A DNA stretch of 62,709 nucleotides from Gemmataceae bacterium (GCA_009697105.1 SIAQ01000013.1:1-62709); one strand, 5' to 3'. Positions 1 through 7,312 are shown, counted from the first letter of the stretch. Numbers and translations are program-made. Notes: generated by a model from the letters alone, not told the origin.

Positions 1-117
1 CTTGCTGACCAAGAGCCGGGCCAGACCAGAGATCTCCTGATCGACCGCCGACCGAATCTTGGCTTCAAGATTTTTCGCTTCCCGTTCCTGCTCCGCGCTG
101 AGATGAAGCTTCGTCAT
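1..117 (-). CDS. hypothetical protein, N-terminal 39 residues (runs off window)
   Basis: An open frame starts at ATG 117 behind a strong ribosome site (AAAGGAG, 6 bases upstream) and leaves the window at base 1. The visible part begins MTKLHLSAEQEREAKNLEAK and is a charged, helix-prone segment with no membrane or signal sequence. It lies 62 bases downstream of the small gene at 180-314 on the same strand, so the two may be co-transcribed. I do not recognise the family. Similar charged N-termini can precede planctomycete transposases, so an IS origin is possible but unproven. Confidence 0.55.
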   Translation of the reverse strand, partial: MTKLHLSAEQEREAKNLEAKIRSAVDQEISGLARLLVSK

Positions 118-179
118 AGGATTCTCCTTTCGAGCAATTTCCCGCCAACGCGAAAAAACGACGCCCCTGTACAAAGATT

Positions 180-314
180 CTACCAACTTTCCAGCTGCTC
201 ACACTCGTTCGCAGGTACCACGATATAGACTTTGGTCCTATCCGGCAGATGCACATTCGCCGGCAAGTGAACCTGCCCGTTTTCGACGATCCCCCGGTAC
301 GTTGCGATATTCAT
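180..314 (-). CDS. small DUF104/AF2212-like protein, 44 aa
   Basis: The 44-residue product starts MNIATYRGIVENGQVHLPAN, contains HLPDRTKVYIVVP and ends at TAG 180. The pattern 'Y-x-G-x-(V/I)-E-N-G-x-(V/I)-x-L-P' followed by 'L-P-(D/E)-x-T-x-V-x-(V/I)' is that of the AF2212/DUF104 group of small antitoxin-like proteins, which form a beta structure and often sit beside a PIN-domain toxin. No PIN gene is visible here; the downstream neighbour (1-117) is unrecognised and cut by the window edge. The ribosome site AGGAGAA lies 6 bases before the ATG. Function as an antitoxin is inferred from family resemblance only. Confidence 0.6.
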   Translation of the reverse strand: MNIATYRGIVENGQVHLPANVHLPDRTKVYIVVPANECEQLESW

Positions 315-370
315 CTGGATTCTCCTCTACTCGTTCCCGGCGATTTTGGCTCATCATTCAAGCAATCAGA

Positions 371-404
371 GGCGAGCAAACGAAGGGCCTCGTTCACTCG
401 CCTT
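371..404 (-). terminator. hairpin after the Gfo/Idh oxidoreductase gene
   Basis: The arms AGGCGAG/CTCGCCT plus ACGA/TCGT form a hairpin about 17-50 bases beyond the stop codon of the minus-strand oxidoreductase. There is no T-run, so it is at best a non-canonical terminator or transcript-end stabiliser. Confidence 0.35.
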
Positions 405-420
405 AGCAAATGAATCAAAG

Positions 421-1995
421 TTAGTTCCCGCCCGTCGTCGCCGGCGTGCTCGGATCACGCCCATTGACCCACGGGCCGCCCAGGCGCTGGTATTCCGGCG
501 GTTCCAGCGTGCTGCCTGTTGTGCCGCCGGTCCAGCCGACGATCTGGTTCGGTCGGCCTCTTTCATGACTGCGGCGTTCCAATCGCGTCGCCCAGCTGGC
601 GTCGCCAACGACCGAGCGACGGCGTTCGCGATCCCAGAACAGCACCTGGCCTTGGCGATAACTCTGCACGCCCATGTTGACCGTCGTGAACGCAGCCGCA
701 CCGAGTTCCGGCGTGCAGAAGGTGTCGCGGTTGCGGGCACGGACGCAACTCAGGAAGTTCTCCCAGATCGGCGTGCCCGAATTCGCTTCGGACATACCCT
801 CGCCATGCCACACGCCTTCGCGTCGCACCGGTTGGCCGGCTACCGGGCGGTTCGTCGCCGCTTGCGGTATCACTTCGTAGCCCCAATCGGTCGCAGCCAC
901 GCCGTTGCGCATGATCGCCTTTGAGCCGAACTTCACCGTACCCGTGCGGCCACGGATGACTTCGTCGATCGGGTGATCGTTAATCATCGTCGCGGTGATG
1001 AGCAGTTGACAGCCTTCTTCGTAGTCGCAGACGATGGTCGCGACATCGGGCACGTCACGGCCGTCGTATTCGAGGTAGATGCCGCCACCGCCGACGACGC
1101 GAGCCGGGTAGCGGACGCCCATCGCAGCGATGAGGCGAGTGACGCGATGCACGAACAGATCGGTGAACATGCCGCCGCCGAACGCCCAGTTGCAACGCCA
1201 TTGGGCAAACAATGCGCGATCGAACGGCATCTGCGGCGCGAGCGGCACGCCTTCTTCAACGGAGAAGCGATGGCCGAGGAACATGTCCCAATCGATCGTC
1301 GTCGGGTTCATGTCTTGCGTGAGTGGATAGTAACGCCACTGCCCGACGAGCGAGTTGCGATAGTAGCTGGTCTGCGCCTGAGCGACATGCCCGATGCCGC
1401 CGCCGCGGATCATTTCATTCGCGCGGCGAAGACTCGGGTCGGCCATCCATTGCACGCCGACGGTCATGACGATGTTGTTCCGCCGAGCCGCATCGACGAC
1501 GGCATGAGCCTCGTGGATCGTCTTGGTCATCGGCTTTTCGCAGTAGATATGTTTGTTCGCATTGGCGGCGTCAATGCACATCTTCGCATGCCAATGGTCC
1601 GGCGTGGCGATGCAGACGGCATCGACATCGCGTGCTTCCAGCAACCGGCGATAGTCCTTGGTGACGTGAGCGCGATCGTCAACGTTCAGCCCGCAGCGGC
1701 GAGCCGACGGGAACAGCCCACGGCCACTCGCCGTGCCATCGGGCCGACGGCCAAGCGTGGCGTTGCCGTCCCAAACATCGCAGACGGCGACAGGGCGAAC
1801 CGAACGTGCGTTGGCCGCCTGCATGGCGAGGATGACATCGATGTGCTGCTGACAGCGTCCGCCGACGCCGAGGAAAGCGAGGCGAATCGCCTCGTTAGCA
1901 CCCGGCGCCTGGGCGTAGGTCTTGGCGTCCAGCGTCATCGCGCTGACGGCGGCACTGGCCAAGGCCGTCGATTGAAGGAAAGTCCGACGTTTCAT
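421..1995 (-). CDS. Gfo/Idh/MocA family oxidoreductase, Tat-exported
   Basis: A 524-residue NAD(P)-dependent sugar or inositol dehydrogenase-type protein. The N-terminus MKRRTFLQS is a twin-arginine export signal, followed by a short hydrophobic Ala-rich stretch to about residue 30. A Rossmann fold starts at about residue 38 (FLGVGGRCQQH), the GFO/IDH 'CEKPMTKT' motif (E-K-P) follows at the nucleotide-domain end, and the C-terminal alpha/beta domain fills the rest. A longer open frame reaches 2313, but the Tat signal and the ribosome site (GGGAG, 9 bases before ATG 1995) fix the start here. Exported oxidoreductases of this kind are greatly expanded in planctomycetes. The substrate cannot be read from sequence. 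It appears to be a single-gene unit. Confidence 0.9.
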   Translation of the reverse strand: MKRRTFLQSTALASAAVSAMTLDAKTYAQAPGANEAIRLAFLGVGGRCQQHIDVILAMQAANARSVRPVAVCDVWDGNATLGRRPDGTASGRGLFPSARRCGLNVDDRAHVTKDYRRLLEARDVDAVCIATPDHWHAKMCIDAANANKHIYCEKPMTKTIHEAHAVVDAARRNNIVMTVGVQWMADPSLRRANEMIRGGGIGHVAQAQTSYYRNSLVGQWRYYPLTQDMNPTTIDWDMFLGHRFSVEEGVPLAPQMPFDRALFAQWRCNWAFGGGMFTDLFVHRVTRLIAAMGVRYPARVVGGGGIYLEYDGRDVPDVATIVCDYEEGCQLLITATMINDHPIDEVIRGRTGTVKFGSKAIMRNGVAATDWGYEVIPQAATNRPVAGQPVRREGVWHGEGMSEANSGTPIWENFLSCVRARNRDTFCTPELGAAAFTTVNMGVQSYRQGQVLFWDRERRRSVVGDASWATRLERRSHERGRPNQIVGWTGGTTGSTLEPPEYQRLGGPWVNGRDPSTPATTGGN

Positions 1996-2144
1996 GAATC
2001 CATCTCCCGAAAGAATCGCGGCAGCCATTCGCCCCCGGCCAGCGAATTGGAGCACCGCAGAGTTTTGGAACGAAGTCGTTAAACTGTATTGTCGTCGAAA
2101 TCGAGCCGAAGACCAAAGGAATTTGCGAAAAAAGAATGAACCGC

Positions 2145-2178
2145 AAGCCCAGGCGTGAGGTACTCCGAACCCCTGGGA
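2145..2178. repeat. palindrome family A, single arm
   Basis: The sequence beginning AAGCCCAGGCGTGAGGTACT and ending CCCCTGGGA matches one arm of the complete family A inverted repeats at 33336-33420 and 41791-41878. Only one arm is present. Confidence 0.8.
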
Positions 2179-2385
2179 TGGCCATCCTATGATCCGCTTG
2201 GCCAACAGCCGGTGGCCAAGCGCTTCGGCCATTTTTCGGCCTTTTTTCGCAGTTTTTGGTGAGGGGCCACAAAAGCTGATTTCTCCGTTTAGCGCCCGCA
2301 TTACGCCGTGCAATCGCGTGTGATTTTCCCCTACCGACTATGACAACCCATCCGCCCGCGCGTAACGATAGCAAAAACACGCCGC

Positions 2386-2420
2386 AAGCCCCAGGATGAG
2401 CGCAGCGATTCCTGGGGGTG
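2386..2420. repeat. palindrome family B, single arm
   Basis: AAGCCCCAGGATGAGCGCAG followed by CGATTCCTGGGGG matches one arm of the complete palindrome at 24668-24753. It contains an ATG that opens a spurious frame beginning MSAAIPGG. Confidence 0.85.
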
Positions 2421-2434
2421 ACACCACGTCGCCT

Positions 2435-3894
2435 TCACCCCAGCCGCCGCGTCGTCGCCGCCACCGCCGCCACCGCCGCCCGCACTTCATCCTCGTTCAA
2501 ATCGTCAAGCAAATCCAGCGGACTGCGCGTGCCCGCCACGCCTTTCTGCATGACATGCGTGTAGATCATGGTCGTCGCCACGTCCTGATGCCCAAGCAGT
2601 TGCTGCAACGTCCGGATGTCGTAACCCATTTCAAGGAGATGCGTCGCGAAACTGTGACGCAGCACGTGCGGGCTTGCCTTTTTGATGATGCCCGCTTTTC
2701 GCGCCGCCTGCCCGACGGCCCGCTACACCGCCCCCTCATGTACATGATGTCGGCCGCGGTTCCCCGTGCGCGGATCGATGGACAATTGCCGCGATGCAAA
2801 CAAACACTGCCACCCCAGCTCGCGCCGCGCATTCTTGTACTTCCGCTCGATGGCGTCCGGCAGCTCGACCCAATCGATGCCGCGCCGCAAATCCGCCTCC
2901 AGCATTTCGCGCCGCCGTTTGATCTGCTCCGCCAATGCCTCACGCAATTTCCGCGGCAACATCACCACCCGATCCTTGTCCCCTTTGCCGCCGTGCACAA
3001 ACACCTGATTCCGCTCAAGAGCAACATCCTTGGGCCGCAGTCGGCAGCACTCCATCAGCCGCAAGCCGGAGCCATACATCAGCTCCGCCATCATCCGAAA
3101 CAACCCGTCCGCCCCTCGATCCCCTCCAATAATCCACGCACCTCCGCCCGCGACAACACCACGGGCAACCGCTCCGGCCTCCGCGCTTTCAAGTGATCCA
3201 GCCTCCCCAGCTGGCGTTCCAGTACCTGCTGATACAGAAACACCAGCGCACACAGTGCCTGCCGCTGCGTCGATACCGAAACGTTGCCTTCGACTGCCAG
3301 ATGAGTCAAGAACCGCGTCACCTCCGCCGCTCCCATCGCCAGGGGATGACGCTTTTGATTGAAAAGGATATAGCGCTTCGTCCAGTCCACATAGCAATCT
3401 TCCGTGCGCCGGGAGTAATGGCGCGCTCGCAGTATCTCACGCATCTGGTCCAACAGCTTGGGCGCCTCCTCTTCTCTCCCCTCTCCTCCTGGGAGAGGGG
3501 CCTGGGGTGAGGGCGCCTCCTTCAACGGCTTCTCCAGCACCACCGCGTAGAGAAATTGCAGCGCCCGCTCTGCTTCCGTCCGCTGAAACGAGGTCGCTCC
3601 GCCATCCTCGGCAAGGCATTCGAGATACGCTTGAACTTCCGACAACCCCATGCCGATTGGATGTTGCTTGTGATGAAAGTGGATAAATCGCCGCACCCAA
3701 TCAACGTAGTCATGGACCAACGTCGGTAGATATTTCTTCTGATGCAGAGCGTCCGCCAATCGGTCGAGCAACTTCGGCTCTTTCGCTGCTGCGGTCGTTG
3801 TTGCCAGGGAATATCTCGAAACGTTCACGGGAAGCTCTAATTTAGGCGTATAGTGTATAACTGTACACTTTCTGGAGTTCTTTGGCAATAACAT
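2435..3894 (-). pseudogene. integron-type tyrosine recombinase with duplicated N-terminal domain, inactivated
   Basis: The reading frame runs from ATG 3894 leftwards and encodes an IntI-like integrase. Residues 40-125 and 145-231 are two related core-binding (SAM-like) domains: both start P-K-L-L-D, carry a 'Y-x-x-W-x-(K/R)-(R/Y)-(F/I)' segment and end in an 'L-x-F-L-Y' helix. The linker between them is encoded by a GC-rich hairpin repeat. The catalytic domain carries the first arginine helix (SGLRLMECCRLR), the IntI-specific insertion (DPRTGNRGRHHVHE), HVLRHSF, and [15 protein letters not shown] with the tyrosine nucleophile. Two lesions break it: a one-base loss near 3113-3120 and an in-frame TAG at 2723-2725, after which the same frame continues to the stop at 2435. 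Without the duplication it has the usual IntI length. The cassette array lies on the other side of its 5' end, as in integrons. Confidence 0.85.
3471..3514. repeat. GC-rich hairpin repeat inside the integrase linker
   Basis: CCCTCTCC-TCCT-GGGAGAGGG with flanking CCTGGGGTGAGGG. In the integrase frame it encodes the Pro/Gly/Glu linker PQAPLPGGEGREEE between the two N-terminal domains, and in another frame the familiar low-complexity peptide LTPGPSPRRRGE. It looks like a REP-type repeat that became coding. Confidence 0.7.
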
Positions 3895-3909
3895 TTATTG
3901 ATAATAGTT

Positions 3910-4010
3910 GACGCCACCGACAAAAGTCGCTTTACGAGCCGGAAGCGTAAGCGACGGACTGGAGAAATCCGTCGCTTACGCTTCCGGCTCGTACTTTTGT
4001 CGGCGGCGTC
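3910..4010. mobile_element. palindromic mini-transposon (family C), copy 1
   Basis: A 101-bp inverted-repeat element with ends GACGCCACCGACAAAAGT and ACTTTTGTCGGCGGCGTC. It is flanked by an exact 6-bp direct repeat ATAGTT (3904-3909 and 4011-4016), which reads as a target-site duplication. The inner stem contains GAGCCGGAAGCGTAAGCGAC and its complement, differing from the inner stem of the other two copies. It sits directly upstream of the integrase 5' end, where attI would be expected. Confidence 0.85.
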
Positions 4011-4074
4011 ATAGTTGAAAAAAAGAAACCGGCGCGTAAAATCCACAATGAACTCAGCTAGCCCTGTTCGGGGC

Positions 4075-4138
4075 GTGTTAGATCAACCGGCAGCCGTGTT
4101 AGATCAACTGGCAACCTTGTTAGATCAATCAGCGCGGG
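4075..4138. repeat. 21-22 bp tandem repeat, three units
   Basis: Three units starting GTGTTAGATCAACCGGCAGCC (4075-4095, 4096-4116, 4117-4138) with a further partial GTGTTAGG at 4139. It lies just left of the ISAzo13-like transposase remnant and might be part of that element's end or an unrelated short tandem array. Confidence 0.7.
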
Positions 4139-4558
4139 GTGTTAGGGACTCGGAAAAAAATAATTATCCCAGCGCCAACTTGGGTCCATCTGCTGGTGCG
4201 GTTGGCGTATTACCCGCCGTACCACAGCAAGTATAACGCGATCGAACACTGCTGGGGCATCCTGGAGCAACACTGGGACGGCGAGTTGTTGGAGGATACC
4301 GAAACGGTCCTTGGCTTCGCCCGCACCATGACGTGGAATGGTCGGAATCCTGTGGTCGAACTGATGCACGGAATCTACCCGACGGGCGTACGACTCACGC
4401 CAAAAGAGATGAACACTGTCAAGGACCACGTGACACGCGATAACGAATTGGGCAAGTGGTTCCTTGAAATCGGCCCGGTTGGATATGTACTCATAATCCA
4501 AACCGGGCCACAGACATGCCGCAATAATTTGGGAATAAGCGCTGCGCCCCGGCACTAG
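4139..4558 (+). pseudogene. ISAzo13-like transposase, C-terminal remnant
   Basis: The 3' part of a DDE transposase. The recognisable segment is RLAYYPPYHSKYNAIEHCW followed by GILEQHWDGELL and ARTMTWNGRNPVVELMHGIY, matching the C-terminal catalytic region (with the final acidic residue in 'N-A-I-E-H') of ISAzo13-family transposases. About 130 residues remain; a full-length protein is several hundred residues, and neither the N-terminal part nor intact ends can be seen. It separates the integrase from the first attC-like site, so it was probably inserted into the start of the cassette array and then deleted. Confidence 0.75.
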
Positions 4559-4571
4559 AGCGGTCGTCTCT

Positions 4572-4685
4572 GCCGAAAGAACCAGTCGCTTCAGCGGATC
4601 GGGCAATCTTGGTATAGGTAATGCTTCTGATAATGGCCCAAGCTCCCGGCTCTCCAGCCCGACCGCTGAGCTTGGTTCGTTCGGC
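4572..4685 (+). other. attC-like recombination site 1
   Basis: The left arm starts GCCGAAAGAACCAGTCGCTT and continues CAGCGGATCGGGC. The right arm GCCCGACCGCTGAGC...GTTCGGC is its imperfect complement with a few unpaired bases, which is the organisation of integron attC sites (bulged single-strand hairpin bounded by core sites ending AAC and starting GTT). The cassette ORF starts 18 bases after the site. Confidence 0.65.
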
Positions 4686-4703
4686 ACAACAAGGAGGTGG
4701 TCC

Positions 4704-5162
4704 ATGTTCGTAGGTCTTCTTTGCGTCGTGCTTGCGTTTTCCGATGCGGCCAATCGTCCGCCCGAGGAATCGCTGACCATCACTATTGAGTTCTTTGATT
4801 GGAAGGCAAAGAAGGACCTATCAGATTTGCCATTGTCGCAGATAGCGCCGAAGGCCAAACCGTCCGTCTCTGTAGAGTTTGACGTTATACCGGGCAGGCC
4901 TTTTTCTGGAAAGGTTTTGGCAGGGTCAAAGGAACTTTCTTTTTCCGGCGTCATCAGTGCGCCTGTCAAAGGGGAAACCAAGACGACCCTCAATGCTTCG
5001 TTGCAAACTTCCAAAGCCAAAAGCGGAGTGATGACGACCATAAGCTTGCCCTTAGCAAAGCAAGTCGTGTTGGGTGGACAATCGAGTCGCGTGACTCGAC
5101 CTACCGGAGTCTATTGCACTGGCACAGCGTTCCGTGTTACAGTGGTAACGAAGAATCCTTGA
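4704..5162 (+). CDS. secreted or membrane-tethered hypothetical protein, 152 aa (cassette)
   Basis: It starts at ATG 4704 behind an excellent ribosome site (AAGGAGGTGG). The N-terminus MFVGLLCVVLAFSDAANRP is a short signal peptide, probably cleaved. The remaining 135 residues are beta-rich and mixed-charge with no recognised motif. It contains a single cysteine after the leader (VYCTGTAFRV) and ends in TKNP. It lies exactly between two attC-like sites and reads away from the integrase, so it is the first surviving integron cassette. Cassette genes usually encode unknown functions, and none is claimed here. Confidence 0.75.
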   Translation: MFVGLLCVVLAFSDAANRPPEESLTITIEFFDWKAKKDLSDLPLSQIAPKAKPSVSVEFDVIPGRPFSGKVLAGSKELSFSGVISAPVKGETKTTLNASLQTSKAKSGVMTTISLPLAKQVVLGGQSSRVTRPTGVYCTGTAFRVTVVTKNP

Positions 5163-5186
5163 CGCAGTGAGCTTGGGGCCGCCGTG

Positions 5187-5284
5187 GCCGAACCAGGCGT
5201 TGCACTCCGACCGGGGCCGCATTCTTGTTTCGCGCGACCCCGCGCCGTTGCAGCGGCCCCGGCGGGTGAACTTTGGCGTTCGGC
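5187..5284 (+). other. attC-like recombination site 2
   Basis: Bounded by GCCGAAC (5187-5193) and GTTCGGC (5278-5284), 98 bp. Inside, CCGGGGCCGC pairs with GCGGCCCCGG and the outer parts pair with bulges. The central sequence GCCGCATTCTTGTTTCGCGC is identical in site 3, which is typical of the homogeneous attC sites of chromosomal integrons. Confidence 0.8.
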
Positions 5285-5306
5285 GGCAGGCAATTGGAGA
5301 CGAGCC

Positions 5307-5480
5307 ATGACTTCACTGCTGATACTAGCGTTTCTGGGAGCTTCGTGGGAACCGCCACCACCCAAGGTGGCACAAGCGCTCGAAGTCGCTCCGAGTTTCT
5401 GTGTCTACACGCACGGGTATGTCGCGGGACTCTTGGCCATCCGCGACGCCCGTCGTCCTGGAACGGCATTGTTCCGCTGA
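5307..5480 (+). CDS. short cassette ORF, probably truncated by frame damage
   Basis: A 57-residue product starts at ATG 5307 (GGAG ribosome site) with a possible signal peptide MTSLLILAFLGASWEPPPP. Beyond the TGA at 5478 the DNA still shows coding character in alternating frames up to about 5606: PWQRGWFDGIETGLVLWP in one frame and LKLADTAARTFRKR ending in TGA in another. This suggests a gene of about 100 residues damaged by small indels. It occupies the second cassette, between attC-like sites 2 and 3. No family was recognised. Confidence 0.45.
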   Translation: MTSLLILAFLGASWEPPPPKVAQALEVAPSFCVYTHGYVAGLLAIRDARRPGTALFR

Positions 5481-5647
5481 CTTCCCACCACGGGATACCG
5501 GGGCCGTGAGCCCTGGCAAAGAGGCTGGTTCGATGGCATCGAGACCGGGTTGGTGCTCTGGCCCTGAAGTTGGCCGACACCGCCGCTCGCACCTTTCGCA
5601 AGCGCTGACCGGGGGAGAAGGGAAACGGGGACATTCAGGATATCCGC

Positions 5648-5744
5648 GCCGAACCAGACGCTCAACTTGACCGAAGCCGCATTCTTGTTTCGCGCGGCGT
5701 GAAGTCCTTGCAGCGGCCCCGGCAAGTTAGCTTGATCGTTCGGC
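5648..5744 (+). other. attC-like recombination site 3
   Basis: 97 bp bounded by GCCGAAC (5648-5654) and GTTCGGC (5738-5744). It shares GCCGCATTCTTGTTTCGCGC and GCAGCGGCCCCGGC with site 2. CAACTTGACC pairs with the complementary GGCAAGTTAGC arm. It precedes the next cassette ORF by 15 bases. Confidence 0.8.
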
Positions 5745-5759
5745 GGTGGGAGGCGATAC

Positions 5760-6293
5760 ATGAAAGCACTTTCACTTGTTGCACTGGGCGTCGCCGTATG
5801 TAGCGCCGCCGCGACAGCGTGGTTGCTTTTGGATGCAGCGGAAGACCGCAAGCAGGTCGCGCGTCTCACTCAGGAAATCGACACCCTCAAATTGGAATTG
5901 GGAAAGCCACGGTTTGGTCCGAATGCCGGCACTGCGCCGAATCCGGTGGACGAGTCGCTCGTCGTCGTCCCGAAAGGATTCGACGAAAAACTCTTTCAGA
6001 TCCTTCGGTGCCCGGAAAGCCTTACACTCGTTCGCCTGGCAACGCGAAAGGAATTGGACTCCGTGAACGAACGGATCAAGGCGGGCCAACTCAAGACCTG
6101 GGCAGGAAAAGTCGTCTCAAAATCTGTGAATGCGATGCTGGTTCGGCAGGACCACAAAATCGGCTATCGTTTTGAAGGCGCGGCGCCGGTGATGATAATT
6201 GAAGAAGCACTGGTACTGGACGAAACCGTGGGTAAACCGGACCCTGAAAAGTATCGCAAAAATATCCCGATTTCGACGAGCAGACCAGGATAG
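5760..6293 (+). CDS. membrane-anchored Trm112-like domain protein, 177 aa (cassette)
   Basis: It starts at ATG 5760 behind GGGAGG. Residues 1-25 are a hydrophobic anchor or signal (MKALSLVALGVAVCSAAATA), 28-48 are predicted coiled coil, and 73-155 form a Trm112/UPF0434-like domain: LFQILRCPESLTLVRLAT at the front and KIGYRFEGAAPVMIIEEALV at the end, matching the family pattern 'L-x-C-P-x-x-x-x-x-L' and 'Y-x-(I/F)-x-x-(G/A)-x-P-V-(M/L)-(I/L)-x-(D/E)-E-A'. The zinc-binding cysteines of Trm112 are mostly missing, as in many UPF0434-type proteins. Cytosolic Trm112 activates methyltransferases; an extracytoplasmic version is unusual and its role is unknown. It follows attC-like site 3, and a core-like GCCGAAC occurs 3 bases after its stop. 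Confidence 0.7.
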   Translation: MKALSLVALGVAVCSAAATAWLLLDAAEDRKQVARLTQEIDTLKLELGKPRFGPNAGTAPNPVDESLVVVPKGFDEKLFQILRCPESLTLVRLATRKELDSVNERIKAGQLKTWAGKVVSKSVNAMLVRQDHKIGYRFEGAAPVMIIEEALVLDETVGKPDPEKYRKNIPISTSRPG

Positions 6294-7115
6294 CCGCCGA
6301 ACCGTTCTATGCCCCTTAAAGGTTGAGCTACGTACCTTCTAATTCGACATTTGCATTTCGTTTTTGCACGTCGTAATCGTTGCAACCGATTCATTTTCTT
6401 ACAGCAGGACGCTCCGAACTTCCGCACCGGGATGGTTCAAGCAACGGCGTCCATTCGTCAGTTATTTCACCTATAGGTAAAAGAACCGAGACGGCACCAA
6501 ACAGCTCTACGGGATCAGGCCGACTCGTGTTCCCACGAGCCGACGGCGTTGTCTCCTCTTTCCTTCCTGGGGAATTTGGAAACGTCGCGTCCCAGAAACC
6601 TCTCCGTGCCACATGCAGGCCAAGCAAATCGGCAAGCTCGATCCTCGAAAGGTGACGCGCGGTTGCCGGGAGCGTTCCCGAGGAATCGAGACCTCGACGG
6701 AACTCGTGATCGGCAGTCGCAGCGCATCGGCTCAGTTCGTAGTCGGCGTTTGCACGTGGGCAGCCTCGGGCGGACCCTGTGAAAGAAAACCTGCGGTCAC
6801 CGACACGGCGGCTAATCCAAGCGTAAGAGGTCGAGCCTTCGCCGCAGGGGAGTCGTAAGGGATCGAGGTCCCAGATATTGACTCCCGCGCCATGCGTTCG
6901 CTCCTGTGCCTCAGTTAGGCAGACAGCTCGCCGCGCCGGGCCGAGGTTGGTTCAACTGGTGTTGTACATTGTTTTACTTATAAGATATTTATCGTATCGT
7001 ATTTATTCGTATAGGACATTAACGTATTTGCGGTGAGATTTCGTAGTCGTTGCAAGTGCGTGGTGCGTCGGCGCTGGCGCTTGACACACCCTACGGAATT
7101 ATTCGTAGATAATTT
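6294..7115. other. gene-poor stretch in the decayed cassette array
   Basis: No gene is supported. It begins with an attC-like left core (GCCGAAC, 6296-6302) without a clear partner. The middle (6400-6850) has only short frames in all six readings with no family signal. An AT-rich segment at 6970-7030 carries four CGTAT motifs. The related phrases TCGTAATCGTTGCAA (6371) and TCGTAGTCGTTGCAA (7043) bracket much of the stretch. Confidence 0.5.
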
Positions 7116-7312
7116 TTACGCGAAGAACCGCTTCGGATCGAAGGCATGCTGCTTGCTCCACACGTGATACACCGCGCGGCCCAGTTTCGCTTCGAGGGCA
7201 AATCGCCTTCGAAGACGGTAGCGCCTTGCGAATCGAGAATGTGAGTGAACATGCTTCTTGCGTGCAGATCGACGCCACAGTAGAATGCGTGGGGGTGGTT
7301 GTAGAAGCGCAT
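7116..7312 (-). pseudogene. IS110-family transposase, internally deleted remnant
   Basis: The gene's own start survives (AAGGAG, then ATG 7312) and encodes MRFYNHPHAFYCGVDLHARS, the N-terminal start of the DEDD catalytic domain of IS110-type transposases (first acidic residue in 'G-V-D-L-H'). After about 40 residues the sequence jumps, out of frame, to AKLGRAVYHVWSKQHAFD PKRFFA and a TAA at 7116, which resembles the natural C-terminus of the same family. The remnant is therefore an internal-deletion derivative with both gene ends kept. Confidence 0.75.

Larger units (their letters stand above)
1996..2434. other. intergenic stretch with single repeat arms
   Basis: No gene is supported in these 440 bases. 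They hold one arm of palindrome family A (2145-2178) and one arm of family B (2386-2420), and a short GGCC-rich inverted repeat near 2210-2240. The apparent upstream extensions of the oxidoreductase frame through this region lack coding character. Confidence 0.6.

Noticed and set aside
973..2082. A 369-residue plus-strand frame opposite the oxidoreductase.
   Set aside because: It is a shadow frame of GC-rich coding DNA on the other strand, with Arg/Ala/Asp-rich composition and no family signal.
421..2313. A 630-residue oxidoreductase starting at 2313.
   Set aside because: The first 106 codons cross a repeat arm and lack coding character; the Tat signal MKRRTFLQS with a ribosome site fixes the start at 1995.
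4142..5041. A 299-residue minus-strand frame crossing the transposase remnant, attC-like site 1 and the first cassette gene.
   Set aside because: The opposite strand has a recognisable transposase segment and a well-formed cassette gene; the long frame has no domain and no start signal.
5160..5760. The repeated GCCGCATTCTTGTTTCGCGC blocks as a two-unit CRISPR.
   Set aside because: Only two imperfect units about 460 bp apart, each within a larger bulged palindrome bounded by core sites; attC sites explain them. No cas gene is present.
6560..6860. A structured RNA (intron, tmRNA or RNase P) in the gene-poor stretch.
   Set aside because: None of the conserved core sequences of these RNAs was found.
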